Source: Flavobacterium sp. ACAM 123 (GTDB taxonomy: Bacteria; Bacteroidota; Bacteroidia; Flavobacteriales; Flavobacteriaceae). Taken from it: DNA of 39,497 bases. The position numbers were made by a program, and so were the translations under genes. The DNA lies in NCBI RefSeq assembly GCF_000264055.1, contig NZ_AJXL01000028.1:4-39500 (forward strand). The letters are read 5' to 3'. Below are positions 29,058-38,123 of this stretch, piece by piece. The notes under the pieces were generated by a model that saw only the letters and a program-made list of their open reading frames with translations, had not been told where the DNA came from and ran no database searches. Every line of letters starts with the position of its first letter. The stretch's first letter is position 1.

Positions 29058-30494
29058 ATGAAAAAAATAATATTAACAGCGTTATCTATTCTTGCTTTAG
29101 TATCGTGTCAATCTGATGACGCATATGAGAACCTCAATAGAGACCCAAAGAATCCGACTCAAGTTGATGCAGCGTTTCTATTCAACAGTGCAACAAAAAG
29201 CTTAGTGAGTCAAATGACAAGTACCAATGTAAACACTAACGTTTTTAGATTGTTAGGACAACACTGGACGGAAACAACGTATGTAGATGAAGCCAATTAT
29301 GACTTCAATACACGTAACATCACCAATGCACATTGGTCTGAACTATACAGAGATGTAATTCTGGATTTATCTACTGCAAAAGAGAATACTGATGCAAGTA
29401 CTAAATTATCTGCAGCGACTAAAAGCACAAGAAATGCTCAAATCGAGATATTAAGTGTTTACGCTTGGGCTAACTTAGTGGAGACATTTGGAGACGTTCC
29501 TTATTCTCAATCGTTGAATCCAGGTACTTATGTTTTACCTGCCTACGATGACGCAGCTACCGTTTATTCAGACCTACTTACCCGTTTAAATGCTGCAATA
29601 CCAAATTTAACTGATAGCGGCTTTGGTGCTTCAGATCCAATATATAGTGGAAACACTGCTAATTGGAAAAAATTTGGTAACTCATTAAAATTAAGAATGG
29701 GTATCCGTATTGCAGACGTTCCCGCAATGTCCGCTAAAGCACAATCAGCAATTACAACTGCAATCAGTGGTGGTGTCTTCACTTCAAATGCAGATAATGC
29801 CGCTTTGAAATATGAAAGCGCCCCACCAAACACTAACCCATTGTGGGAGGACTTAGTGCAGTCTGGACGATCTGATTTTGTTATCGCAAACACTTTAGTG
29901 GATTTCATGAACAACCTCAATGATCCAAGAAGATCAATGTACTTTGATCAAAATTTAGGTGCGGGAGTGTACGTAGGTGGACCTTACGGTGAAAACAATC
30001 CTTACGCCACTTACACACACGTAGGAGATAAGTTATTAGAGCCCACTCTTCCAGCGTCTTTAATGGATTATGCAGAAGTTAATTTCTATTTAGCCGACGC
30101 CGCTGAACGCTCTATATCAGGAACTCCTGCATCAGCAGCTGGATTCTATAATAAAGGTGTTACTGCTTCATTTGACTATTGGGGAGTAACTGGTGCTGCA
30201 ACTTACTTACTTAATCCTAAAGTAGCTTACGCTACAGCGCCAGGAACATGGCAAGTAAAGATTGGAAATCAACTTTGGTTGGCTATGTACAACAGAGGTT
30301 ATGAAGCATGGACTGCCTGGAGAACTTATGACATCCCCGGTTTTAACTTACCTGCTGGATCTGGACTTCCTGTTCCAACCAGATTGACATATCCAATTAG
30401 CGAACAAAACTTAAACAAAACTAACTATTCTGCAGCTTCTACAGCTATAGGTGGTGACGAACAAACTACAAAACTATTCTGGGATAAAAACTAA
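29058..30494 (+). CDS. SusD/RagB-family nutrient-binding lipoprotein (1)
   Basis: Surface lipoprotein forming the lid of the preceding SusC channel. It is 478 residues, with a lipoprotein signal peptide ending LVSC (Cys17) followed by QSDD, an acidic segment consistent with surface export in Bacteroidetes. It looks most like the SusD-like subgroup beginning NLNRDPKNPTQ and containing WANLVETFGDVPYSQSL, rather than the classic SusD. The helical repeat-type scaffold is suggested by LADAAERSISGTPASAAGFYNKGV and by NQLWLAMYNRGYEAWTAWR near the C-terminus. It is co-transcribed with susC and followed by a strong terminator. Confidence 0.92.
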   Translation: MKKIILTALSILALVSCQSDDAYENLNRDPKNPTQVDAAFLFNSATKSLVSQMTSTNVNTNVFRLLGQHWTETTYVDEANYDFNTRNITNAHWSELYRDVILDLSTAKENTDASTKLSAATKSTRNAQIEILSVYAWANLVETFGDVPYSQSLNPGTYVLPAYDDAATVYSDLLTRLNAAIPNLTDSGFGASDPIYSGNTANWKKFGNSLKLRMGIRIADVPAMSAKAQSAITTAISGGVFTSNADNAALKYESAPPNTNPLWEDLVQSGRSDFVIANTLVDFMNNLNDPRRSMYFDQNLGAGVYVGGPYGENNPYATYTHVGDKLLEPTLPASLMDYAEVNFYLADAAERSISGTPASAAGFYNKGVTASFDYWGVTGAATYLLNPKVAYATAPGTWQVKIGNQLWLAMYNRGYEAWTAWRTYDIPGFNLPAGSGLPVPTRLTYPISEQNLNKTNYSAASTAIGGDEQTTKLFWDKN

Positions 30495-30524
30495 GAAAAT
30501 ACTGTTCGATTTTAATGCATTGAA

Positions 30525-30549
30525 GGCTGCCCATAGGGCAGCCTTTTTT
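30525..30549 (+). terminator. Terminator of susCD pair 1
   Basis: Perfect 8-bp G/C-rich stem (30525-30532 with 30536-30543), 3-nt loop and a T-run at 30544-30549, 31 nt after the susD stop. Confidence 0.95.
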
Positions 30550-30890
30550 ATTGTCACCGCATCACCACCACTATCATTAACTGATATACTAAAAAAAGCA
30601 GCAGAGTAAAGACAGTAGAAATCCCCCACCTCGCCAAAAATTTATACCGATTGTAAAACCAGTTTAGTCCAATTACATCGGAGTAATTTCATATTACACG
30701 GCAATTATACCTTAACCTATTGGAGTGAAATATAAGCTAATTAGCTAATTCATTTTACTACTGAACAACTATTTACCTTTCAACCATTTGTAACCAATAA
30801 TAATTACATGTAAAGGCGACATAAAATATCCAGGCATTCTAGCCTAAAAGCGATTTAAGCTCAATTCTGGAACTACCCTCAATATTATTA
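30550..30890. other. Gene-free region with repeat copy B
   Basis: There is no convincing reading frame in these 341 bases. They hold copy B of the degenerate intergenic repeat (about 30644-30750) and, within it, a perfect 12-bp palindrome AGCTAATTAGCT at 30735-30746. The rest shows nothing I recognise. Because terminators lie at both ends, an unannotated small RNA in this interval is conceivable but no promoter was identified. Confidence 0.5.
30644..30750. repeat. Degenerate intergenic repeat, copy B
   Basis: Same orientation as 4957-5060 and sharing the ordered blocks ATACCGA, TCCAATTACA, TTTCATATTAC, TACC and TAAC at similar spacing. Inside it AATTAC and GTAATT (30671-30688 region) can pair as a small hairpin. 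The 3' part is more diverged and contains the 12-bp palindrome at 30735-30746. Confidence 0.5.
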
Positions 30891-30922
30891 AAACCATCAT
30901 CGAAAGCTGGTGGTTTTTTTTT
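30891..30922 (+). terminator. Hairpin with T-run before rlmB
   Basis: Arms AAACCATCA (from about 30891) and TGGTGGTTT pair over 9 bp with one T-G wobble, an 8-nt loop and a run of T. The wobble favours plus-strand transcription. The T-run merges with the rlmB promoter box. What it terminates is unclear, since the susD terminator lies 340 nt upstream. Confidence 0.7.
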
Positions 30923-30923
30923 A

Positions 30924-30931
30924 TATCTTTG
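30924..30931 (+). promoter_or_regulatory. rlmB -7 promoter box
   Basis: TATCTTTG, an exact TAnnTTTG match, ends only 4 nt before the rlmB ATG at 30936. With the usual spacing the transcript would begin at or next to the start codon, giving a leaderless or nearly leaderless mRNA. No -33 TTTG is evident. Confidence 0.6.
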
Positions 30932-30935
30932 CACC

Positions 30936-31670
30936 ATGGAAAAAGAACATCAAATATTTGGGATTAGAGCAATAATCGAAGCGATTCAAGCCGGCACAAC
31001 AGTAGACAAAGTTTATATTCAAAAGGAAGCGAGTAGCGAATTGATGAAAGACTTAATGAAAGTGATGAAGCGCGCTAATGTAAACTTCTCCTATGTTCCT
31101 GTAGAAAAATTAAACAGATTAACCCCTAACAACCACCAAGGCGCGGTCGCTAGCATCTCTCCTATTTCCTTTTTTGATTTAGAGACCTTAATCGAAACAG
31201 TGGTTGAAAATGGAAAAGCCCCGTTATTCCTTATATTAGATCAAATTTCTGATGCCCGTAATTTTGGTGCTATCATCAGAACCGCTGAGTGTACCGGAGT
31301 AAATGGAATAATAGTACAAAAAGCAGGTTCCGCTCCAGTAAATGGAGATACCGTAAAAACATCAGCAGGAGCAGTATTTAATATTCCCATTTGTAAAGTA
31401 GAGCATATCAAAGATGCCATCTTCCTTTTGCAAGCGAGCGGAATTAAGACTATTGCTGCAACAGAGAAAACAGATAATACTATTTATGACGTTTCTTTAA
31501 ATGAGCCCGTAGCCATTATTATGGGATCGGAAGACCGCGGTGTCAACCCATCAGTTTTGAAAATTGTTGACGAAAAAGCGAAACTGCCTATGTTTGGAAC
31601 CATTGGCTCCTTAAATGTTTCAGTTGCTTGTGGCGCTTTTTTATATGAAGCGCTAAGACAAAGAAGATAA
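30936..31670 (+). CDS. rlmB: 23S rRNA 2'-O-methyltransferase RlmB (SpoU/TrmH family)
   Basis: Methylates the ribose of G2251 (E. coli numbering) in the 23S rRNA P-loop using S-adenosylmethionine. It is 244 residues. The N-terminal substrate-binding domain covers about 1-75 (IFGIRAIIEAIQAG, NHQGAVA). The SPOUT knot domain follows, with motif 1 LDQISDARNFGAIIRTAE, motif 2 IIMGSEDRGV and motif 3 MFGTIGSLNVSVACGAFLYEALRQ. Length and motifs favour RlmB over other SpoU paralogues. It is a stand-alone housekeeping gene wedged between two susCD pairs, with its own promoter box and terminators. Confidence 0.93.
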   Translation: MEKEHQIFGIRAIIEAIQAGTTVDKVYIQKEASSELMKDLMKVMKRANVNFSYVPVEKLNRLTPNNHQGAVASISPISFFDLETLIETVVENGKAPLFLILDQISDARNFGAIIRTAECTGVNGIIVQKAGSAPVNGDTVKTSAGAVFNIPICKVEHIKDAIFLLQASGIKTIAATEKTDNTIYDVSLNEPVAIIMGSEDRGVNPSVLKIVDEKAKLPMFGTIGSLNVSVACGAFLYEALRQRR

Positions 31671-31680
31671 TCCAATTACC

Positions 31681-31705
31681 CCTACTCCCTTAAAACGGGA
31701 GCAGG
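31681..31705 (+). terminator. First hairpin after rlmB
   Basis: CTCCC and GGGAG pair around a 7-nt loop, flanked by CCT/AGG pairs with a one-base offset. There is no T-run directly after it, so on its own it is a weak terminator or an RNA-stability element. Confidence 0.45.
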
Positions 31706-31720
31706 TATAAATGTCTCTAA

Positions 31721-31756
31721 AACGAATCAGGACTCCAGTCTTGATTCGTTTTTCTT
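31721..31756 (+). terminator. rlmB terminator
   Basis: A 9-bp stem (31721-31729 with 31742-31750) continues, after a G-T mismatch position, into a 4-bp inner stem (31731-31734 with 31737-31740), followed by a T-rich tract. It lies about 50 nt after the rlmB stop. Confidence 0.9.
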
Positions 31757-32048
31757 TTATATTTAGCAACCTCTACAAATAAAAACTCCGTAAGACTCCC
31801 CACTATTATAACAATTCTACATTATATTGTTAAAACAGTAAGATAAACGAAACTTACAGACTTCATTTATTGATCACTAATTTCTATTTCAATAAAAAAA
31901 AAGAGCGAGTAAATATCGTAAAGGCAGTGTAATCAGATATATATAAATTTTTAACAAGGTTAATGACATAAGCTTACCATTAGTCACATATATAACAATA
32001 TTTGATAAAATCCTACACTTTACATTATAGTAATATTAACATTTCCAC
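31757..32048. other. Gene-free region upstream of susC 2
   Basis: About 290 AT-rich bases with no plausible gene. TTTG at 32001-32004 has no TAnnTTTG at the right distance. I see no operator or riboswitch. The conserved susC leader begins directly after it. Confidence 0.4.
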
Positions 32049-32086
32049 AAGATATTTGCGACACTAATCCAAATTATCTAAAAATG
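32049..32086 (+). promoter_or_regulatory. Conserved susC leader, copy 2
   Basis: Ungapped match to 25754-25791 (30 of 38 positions), with GATATTTG at 32051-32058 in the -7-like position, the block ACACTAAT, and TAAAAATG at the start codon. Shared spacing suggests the same promoter type and translation signal. Confidence 0.55.
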
Positions 32087-35000
32087 AAACCAAAGTTTAA
32101 TCGAATCTTGATGCTTCTACTAGCATTAATTACGCAAATCACCTTTGCGCAGGATAGGACCGTGAGTGGTACTGTATCTGACAACTCAGGACTACCTCTA
32201 CCTGGAGTAAGTGTTATTGTAAGAGGCACTCAAAACGGTACCCAAACAGATCTTGACGGAAAATATGCTATCAAAGCTTCTACCACACAAAGCTTAGTAT
32301 TTAGTTACATTGGGACGGAAACTCAAGAATTGAAAGCTGGTTCTCCTACTATTAACGTAAGACTTAAAAGTACGTCTCAAGCACTAGAAGAAGTCGTAGT
32401 TGTTGGTTACGGAACACAAAAGAAAAAAGATGTGACAGGTTCTATTTCCCAAGTTAAAGGAAATGCTATCTCTAATCTTGCTGCTCCAAGTTTTGAATCA
32501 CAATTAGCAGGTAGAGCTGCTGGTGTACAGGTTACTACCAATTCTGGAGTTTTAGGACAAGCACCTGTAATTCGTATTCGAGGAGTTGGTTCTCTTACAT
32601 CTGGAACGTACCCATTAGTTGTTGTGGACGGAGTACCTATTTTTACAGGAGATGTAGGAGGGTATGCGAACACAAATGCATTGGGGGACATAAACCCTGC
32701 GGATATCGAATCAATGGAAATTTTAAAAGATGGTTCAGCTACTGCTATTTACGGCTCTAGAGCAGCTAATGGTGTAATTTTAATAACCACTAAAAGAGGT
32801 AAAGGGGGACGATTCATAGCGAACTACAATACGTATATGGGCGCACTTGAACCAATAAAAACGCTCAGTTTATTAAAAACTAAAGACTTCATTACAATCC
32901 AAAATGAAAAAAGAACCAATCGAGGCGCTGCGCTTTGGGCTGCCGGTGACACTTACGATACGGACTGGCAAAAGGCGGTACTTCGTTCAAGCGCATTGCA
33001 GATAGACCATAATCTTTCCTTATCCGGTTCTACAGATAAAACTAACTATTATTTCTCCATGGGATATAATAAACAAGAAGGTGTAGCAATAGCAAACGAA
33101 CAAATTAAATACAACGTACGTGCTAATGTAGATCAGAAAGTAAAAAGCTGGTTGAACATAGGTACTAACATTGCTATCTCCAGAACTCAGAATGACGGCT
33201 TAAACGTGGGTACAAATAGCTTATCGGGATTAATGTTTAACGCAATGCGTCAATTGCCAAACACTGCTGTTTTTGACGCGACTAACCCTACCGGGTATAA
33301 TATCATCGGAGCTTCTGTTGGACAAGGACAAAACTTTTCAGTTATTGCCAATAATTTACCAAACATTAGGTATGTATTAGACAACAACATTTTAAGATCT
33401 AAAATTGACAGATCTTTAGTTAGTGTTTATGCCAATGCAAAAATCACTCCCTCTCTATCTTTTAAAACACAAGCTGCCGTTGATGCAATTGGAACGGAAG
33501 GATTTCAATATCTCAACCCCATAAATGGCGATGGTGCCGGTGTAGCGGGATTAATTAGAAATGATTTTACCAATTTAACACGTTGGAATATCCAAAATGT
33601 ATTGTCGTATAACAAAACATTTGCGGGCGTGCACAACCTAGGCGCAACAGCAATTTACGAAGCACAACAACAAAGAGTGAATCGTTTCATGGGTGGTGGT
33701 AATGGGCTATCATCTACTTTTTTCAACCAGAACGTGATAAGCGGTTCCTATACTACGCCCTTTTCTGAAGGATCTCTATCTGAAAACGGAATTTTATCAT
33801 ATGCTGGTAGATTGACGTACAACTACAAAGAAAAGTACTATATTCAAGGATCTATCCGTAAAGATGGACTTTCGGCTTTGCCATCAGCTAACAAATGGGG
33901 GACTTTCCCGGGTGTTTCAGGAGGTTGGACCGTTAGCAATGAATCCTTCATGCAATCAATTGAAAATGTTGTATCAGAATTTAAATTACGAGCTTCATAT
34001 GCTGAAGTAGGAAATACAGATATTGGCAATTATCCTTCATTAGGGTTATACAACAACGCAAAATATGCTGATTATAATGGGATAGCTTACTCACAGGCAG
34101 GTAACGATCAGTTACAATGGGAAACTTCCATCAAAACTGATTACGGTGCTGATTTGAGCTTGTTCAACAATCGTTTACGATTTACTTACGATTATTACAT
34201 TAATAATCAAAACGGTTTGATCTTAGATGTACCACAACCACTTTCATTGGGAGTTCCTGGTAACTCGATCGCAAAAAATATTGGAGCTATAAAAAATACT
34301 GGTCACGAATTGTCAGTAGACTTTAATGCTGTTACTAGCGCTAACTTTAAATGGAACATAAATGCTAATATTTCATTTGCTAAAAGTGAAGTTGTAACTT
34401 TAGTGAAGGGACAAGATATTTTGAATGGCGATAATTTATTACGTGAAGGTGAATCTCCTTTTTCTTTATATGGATACAAATATTTTGGAGTCAATGCTTC
34501 TAATGGTAACCCAATTTACTTCAAAGCAGACGGTACCTTAGTGCAGGGAAACATAGACACTCAAGCGTATAGAGTTTATGATCCAAATAACCCTACAGAT
34601 ATCTCAGTAGCATCTTCATTGAGCTCTTCTGACAAAAGAGTACTTGGTAATGTATTACCAAAATACTTTGGAGGACTAATAAACAACATGACATATAAAA
34701 ATTTAGATTTAACATTCATGTTCCGTTTTAGTGGAGGTAATAAAATCTTTAATGCTACAAGACGAGAAGGTTTAGCTCAAAACTTTAACAACAACTCTAC
34801 AGAAATTTTGGGTAGATGGCAAAACGCAGCTAATCCTGGTGATGGCTGGACTCCAAGATTAAGAGACGATAGAGAAACATTTATTAATATCAACCAAGCT
34901 TCTACTCGTTTCCTAGAAGACGCTGATTTTATTAAATTGGACAACATCACTTTGGGATACAGTTTAGCAAAAACAATAACACAAAAAATTGGTGTTGATA

Positions 35001-35146
35001 AATTTAGACTTTACGTTCAAGGCCAAAATTTATTAGTAATTACTAAATACAGCGGTCTTGATCCTGAAATGGAAATTAGAGGTATAGATTATAATGGTAC
35101 GCCAAGATCTCGAATATTTACTCTAGGACTAAATGTTGGTTTCTAA
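32084..35146 (+). CDS. SusC/RagA-family TonB-linked outer membrane transporter (2)
   Basis: Second nutrient importer of the outer membrane, 1020 residues. Signal peptide about 1-23 (ending ITFAQ), a carboxypeptidase-D-like domain about 24-108 (TVSGTVSDNSGLPLPGVSVIVRG), the canonical junction LEEVVVVGYGTQKKKDVTGSIS, plug motifs VIRIRGVGSL, PLVVVDGVPIF, MEILKDGSATAIYGSRAANGVILITTKRG, then the barrel ending LGLNVGF. Its N-terminus is clearly related to the first SusC (same signal, leader and regulatory domain), while the barrels differ, so they probably take up different substrates. It is followed at 17 nt by its own susD. Confidence 0.94.
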   Translation: MKPKFNRILMLLLALITQITFAQDRTVSGTVSDNSGLPLPGVSVIVRGTQNGTQTDLDGKYAIKASTTQSLVFSYIGTETQELKAGSPTINVRLKSTSQALEEVVVVGYGTQKKKDVTGSISQVKGNAISNLAAPSFESQLAGRAAGVQVTTNSGVLGQAPVIRIRGVGSLTSGTYPLVVVDGVPIFTGDVGGYANTNALGDINPADIESMEILKDGSATAIYGSRAANGVILITTKRGKGGRFIANYNTYMGALEPIKTLSLLKTKDFITIQNEKRTNRGAALWAAGDTYDTDWQKAVLRSSALQIDHNLSLSGSTDKTNYYFSMGYNKQEGVAIANEQIKYNVRANVDQKVKSWLNIGTNIAISRTQNDGLNVGTNSLSGLMFNAMRQLPNTAVFDATNPTGYNIIGASVGQGQNFSVIANNLPNIRYVLDNNILRSKIDRSLVSVYANAKITPSLSFKTQAAVDAIGTEGFQYLNPINGDGAGVAGLIRNDFTNLTRWNIQNVLSYNKTFAGVHNLGATAIYEAQQQRVNRFMGGGNGLSSTFFNQNVISGSYTTPFSEGSLSENGILSYAGRLTYNYKEKYYIQGSIRKDGLSALPSANKWGTFPGVSGGWTVSNESFMQSIENVVSEFKLRASYAEVGNTDIGNYPSLGLYNNAKYADYNGIAYSQAGNDQLQWETSIKTDYGADLSLFNNRLRFTYDYYINNQNGLILDVPQPLSLGVPGNSIAKNIGAIKNTGHELSVDFNAVTSANFKWNINANISFAKSEVVTLVKGQDILNGDNLLREGESPFSLYGYKYFGVNASNGNPIYFKADGTLVQGNIDTQAYRVYDPNNPTDISVASSLSSSDKRVLGNVLPKYFGGLINNMTYKNLDLTFMFRFSGGNKIFNATRREGLAQNFNNNSTEILGRWQNAANPGDGWTPRLRDDRETFININQASTRFLEDADFIKLDNITLGYSLAKTITQKIGVDKFRLYVQGQNLLVITKYSGLDPEMEIRGIDYNGTPRSRIFTLGLNVGF

Positions 35147-35163
35147 TTTAATAAATAAACAAA

Positions 35164-36804
35164 ATGAAAAATAAAAATAAAACAATAAATACCTGGGGCA
35201 CAAAATTATTTGCTTCACTTTTATTAGCATCGTTCTTCCTTACCTCATGTGAAGAAGAAAAAATAATAGATTTAGCTCCTTTTAATAGCATCTCAGAAAC
35301 TGCAGCTTTCACCACGCCGGCACTTATAGATTTATCCGTAACTGGTATGTACAATGGGGCTGCAATAGGCGCCTACAACGGTCCTGCTACCGGTACTAGT
35401 GGAAGGGGATACATATTCGGAGCTGCTTTTGTTCAACAAGGCGACAATAGAGGTGAAGACGCTCTTAATTTAGCCACTTTTTACCAACTGACCTACACAG
35501 GTACTTACGATCCAACAACAGCAAATAACACCTATTATTGGGCAGATGGTTACCGATTGATAAACAGAACAAACATCGTAATTGAAGGTGTTGAAAATGC
35601 AGCAAAAACAGGAGTGATAACCCAGGCTATAGCTGATGATTATATTGGTCAAGCTAAATTCTTCAGAGCGATTACTCACAATGAATTACTAATCTTTTAT
35701 GCAAAACCATTTCAAGATAACAATGGTGCAAACTTAGGTGTTCCGTACAGAGAAATCCCGAACAATACGCAAGTCAACATTGATTTGAGTATGGCACAGG
35801 GAAGAAATACTGTTGCTGAATGTTACACTAAAATTTTAAAAGATTTAAATGACGCTGAAGCATTACTTTTCCCTAAAAGTGCAAGAGCCGCAACTGCTAG
35901 AATTGATAGAATATCCAAAGAAGCAGCTATCGCTTATAAAACAAGAGTATACCTGCAAATGCGTAACTGGAATAAAGTAATAGATGAAGGTGTCAAATTG
36001 AACGGTTTATATTCAATGACTGCAAATCCAGACACTCCTTTTGCAAGTAATCTTTCCAACACAGAGTCTATTTTCTCCCTATCACATAGTGCAGTTAATA
36101 ATGCTGGTGTGAATGCTGCTTTAGCAAACATGTACCACCCGCCTCTTCCTGCTACATCAAACGGACGTGGATTAGTGGCTATTAGCCCAATAATCTGGAG
36201 AAATCCAAGTTGGTTATCTGATGATAAAAGAAGAGCTGAAGGTGTGATGGTAGTAACTGGTACAACAGCTTATTTTCCAAACACTAAATTCACTAAAAAG
36301 TATAAAGATGGTGCGAATAAAACAGATGCCGCTCCAGTGATTAGATATGCTGAAGTTGCCTTAAATATGGCTGAAGCTTATGCAAGAAATAGTGATGTAG
36401 TAAATGGTTTAGCACGATTAAACTCCGTAAGAGATCGATCATTAGCTACTCCTTTGACGCAATCTTATAAAGCTTCAAATTTTGCAACAAATGTCGATTT
36501 GTTGAGAGCGATCCTATCTGAAAGAAGAATTGAGTTCATAATGGAAGGCCGCAGATGGGGAGACATTTCCAGATTACAAAATGATCCAATTTTCCCAATA
36601 AGTGGTGTTCCCGCTAAAGTGGCTAATGGAGGTTTTTCAAGTGCAGCAACTGCATTAACGGCATATGCCTTAGGAACTCCTTACACAGGTGCATTGAGCG
36701 TAAATACTATTGCATATGATAACTTTAAGTTTTTGTGGCCAATACCTCAATTAGAAGTGGATTCTAACCCGACATTAAAAGCGCAACAAAATCCTGGATA
36801 TTAA
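35164..36804 (+). CDS. SusD/RagB-family nutrient-binding lipoprotein (2)
   Basis: Lipoprotein partner of SusC 2, 546 residues. The signal peptide ends LTSC (Cys29), followed by EEEK, an acidic surface-export type sequence. The family pattern is visible: an N-terminal DLAPFNSISETAAFTTPALIDLSVTGMYNG segment, QAKFFRAITHNELLIFYAKPF with GVPYREIP, a TPR-like AAIAYKTRVYLQMRNWNKVIDEG, and the C-terminal RYAEVALNMAEAYAR...LNSVRDRSL with ILSERRIEFIMEGRRWGDISRL, typical of RagB/SusD. It differs in type from the first SusD and is therefore not a simple recent duplicate. Confidence 0.94.
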   Translation: MKNKNKTINTWGTKLFASLLLASFFLTSCEEEKIIDLAPFNSISETAAFTTPALIDLSVTGMYNGAAIGAYNGPATGTSGRGYIFGAAFVQQGDNRGEDALNLATFYQLTYTGTYDPTTANNTYYWADGYRLINRTNIVIEGVENAAKTGVITQAIADDYIGQAKFFRAITHNELLIFYAKPFQDNNGANLGVPYREIPNNTQVNIDLSMAQGRNTVAECYTKILKDLNDAEALLFPKSARAATARIDRISKEAAIAYKTRVYLQMRNWNKVIDEGVKLNGLYSMTANPDTPFASNLSNTESIFSLSHSAVNNAGVNAALANMYHPPLPATSNGRGLVAISPIIWRNPSWLSDDKRRAEGVMVVTGTTAYFPNTKFTKKYKDGANKTDAAPVIRYAEVALNMAEAYARNSDVVNGLARLNSVRDRSLATPLTQSYKASNFATNVDLLRAILSERRIEFIMEGRRWGDISRLQNDPIFPISGVPAKVANGGFSSAATALTAYALGTPYTGALSVNTIAYDNFKFLWPIPQLEVDSNPTLKAQQNPGY

Positions 36805-37030
36805 TCTTAAAAACTGATAATACTATATTTATTATTAGTATCGGTATACTTATTTTGGCGGAGCTAACAATCCAGCTCCAACCACACTAAAAAAGTGCTC
36901 CTGGAACATCGCAATAATTTTCATAACGTAAGGTAGAAATTAATGTTAATCCAGATACGCTTAAACCATTCCCAGTGCGGTGATTGACAAAGCCGCTCTT
37001 AATTAATAGAATTAGTACTCTTTTATACCG
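36805..37030. other. Gene-free, hairpin-rich region after susD 2
   Basis: No reading frame is convincing. Small inverted repeats occur in close succession: GGAGCT/AGCTCC (36860-36865 with 36874-36879), CACT/AGTG just after it, and GCGG/CCGC near 36978-36997. It may be a structured 3' UTR or a small-RNA remnant; no promoter is assigned. Confidence 0.35.
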
Positions 37031-37069
37031 AAAGAACCATCACTATCACGAGTGATGGTTCTTTTTTTT
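37031..37069 (+). terminator. Terminator between convergent susD 2 and rhomboid genes
   Basis: A perfect 14-bp stem (37031-37044 with 37051-37064), 6-nt loop and a T-run to 37069 on the plus strand. On the minus strand only three U follow, but the hairpin lies just 19 nt after the rhomboid stop, so it may serve both genes. Confidence 0.92.
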
Positions 37070-37087
37070 ACACCTATTGTTACTTTA

Positions 37088-37867
37088 CTATTCAACGTTT
37101 GGCTCCTCTTCATTATTTGACACAATGGTATAAGCTACTTTAGAATCAGAGGTGAAATATACTTGAATTCCACCAGGCTCTTTGGAACTCTCCTCTTCCT
37201 CAATAACTAAATTGACGAAATTCCCATCCTCGTCAAAACGTTGCATAAACTTATCCTCTGCAAAGTTAAAATCAGGTCTTTCCCAATCGTATTTGATTGG
37301 CTTTTTATATTCCGGTGTTTTATACACCAAAGACAGTACCACTCCAGCGATCAACCCCGCAAAATGCCCTTCCCAAGAAATGGTGTCATCCACTTTTGGA
37401 AACGCATACCACAGGATCCCTCCATACAGCATTATCACGGCAAGCGATAAGGCAACCAGACGATAATATCGCGTCAATATTCCTTTAACAAAAATAAAGG
37501 ATACTAAAACATAGACCAAGCCACTGGCTCCGATATGATAACTTGACCTACCAATCAACCAAGTCAAAATACCTGAAAACAAAATCCCATACCCTATAAC
37601 AGCATAGGACTGTTTTGCGTAAAAAAACTGCAAAGCAGCTAACAACACTAATAAGGGCATCGAATTATTATAAAGATGCTGCAAATCTGAATGGATGAAA
37701 GGACTAAAAACGACACCTTGCAAACCGGAAAATGTTCGCGGAAAAATTCCGTTTTTATCAAAATCAAAACCAAACCGAATTTCCATCCAATAAACAAACC
37801 AAAGGAAAAGCACAAAAAAGAGTGGTACTCCAACAACAGAATTAGTAAATTTAAAATGATTGTCCAT
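37088..37867 (-). CDS. Rhomboid-family intramembrane serine protease
   Basis: Inner-membrane protease cleaving transmembrane helices of unknown substrates. It is 259 residues with six predicted membrane segments (about 12-30, 68-85, 88-106, 112-130, 135-156 and 168-182) and a soluble acidic tail of about 75 residues. Catalytic features are intact: HSDLQHLYNN (His59, His64, Asn67/68) in helix 2, Ser115 in HIGASG, and His168 in SWEGHFAG. The acidic C-terminal part (IEEEESS, NNEEEPNVE) is not part of the rhomboid core and shows no domain I recognise. A possible TATTTTTG box lies at 37903-37896 on the minus strand, about 28 nt upstream. It is convergent with susD 2 and divergent from rarA. Confidence 0.92.
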   Translation of the reverse strand: MDNHFKFTNSVVGVPLFFVLFLWFVYWMEIRFGFDFDKNGIFPRTFSGLQGVVFSPFIHSDLQHLYNNSMPLLVLLAALQFFYAKQSYAVIGYGILFSGILTWLIGRSSYHIGASGLVYVLVSFIFVKGILTRYYRLVALSLAVIMLYGGILWYAFPKVDDTISWEGHFAGLIAGVVLSLVYKTPEYKKPIKYDWERPDFNFAEDKFMQRFDEDGNFVNLVIEEEESSKEPGGIQVYFTSDSKVAYTIVSNNEEEPNVE

Positions 37868-38123
37868 TTTGGTATTTTAATTTTATGGCTTAATTCAAAA
37901 ATATATCCAAAAGCAATTTAATGCTATTTTGTCAGATAATAAAGCTTCCAATCCATAAATGAAATATACTCGTTGCTAAACCGCGTGAATCAACAAGTAG
38001 CCCAGTGCCATACCGTCGAGAGCAACGGCATCCTTTTGTTTCTTTGCCAATTACAAAGCAACCGAAAAAAAAGATATAGTGTAGCGCTAGAATAGCTACA
38101 AATAAAAACAGTAATTTTACAAA
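37868..38123. promoter_or_regulatory. Divergent intergenic region, rhomboid and rarA
   Basis: Holds a candidate rhomboid -7 box on the minus strand (37903-37896) and TAATTTTA at 38112-38119 on the plus strand, a near-match placed 4 nt before the rarA ATG. An inverted repeat at about 38009-38030 pairs over 9 bp with two wobbles only in minus-strand RNA and has no U-tract. I see no gene in this region. Confidence 0.4.

Noticed and set aside
36820..36845. Terminator directly after susD 2
   Set aside because: The AT-only inverted repeat near 36820 has two mismatches and no T-run; the strong hairpin at 37031 is a better candidate.
37182..37466. Plus-strand open frames overlapping the rhomboid gene
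   Set aside because: They are antisense shadows of a gene with intact catalytic motifs, and no start signals or recognisable domains are seen.
38009..38030. Terminator in the rhomboid-rarA spacer
   Set aside because: The repeat pairs only with wobbles on the minus strand and is not followed by a U-tract; no gene ends there.
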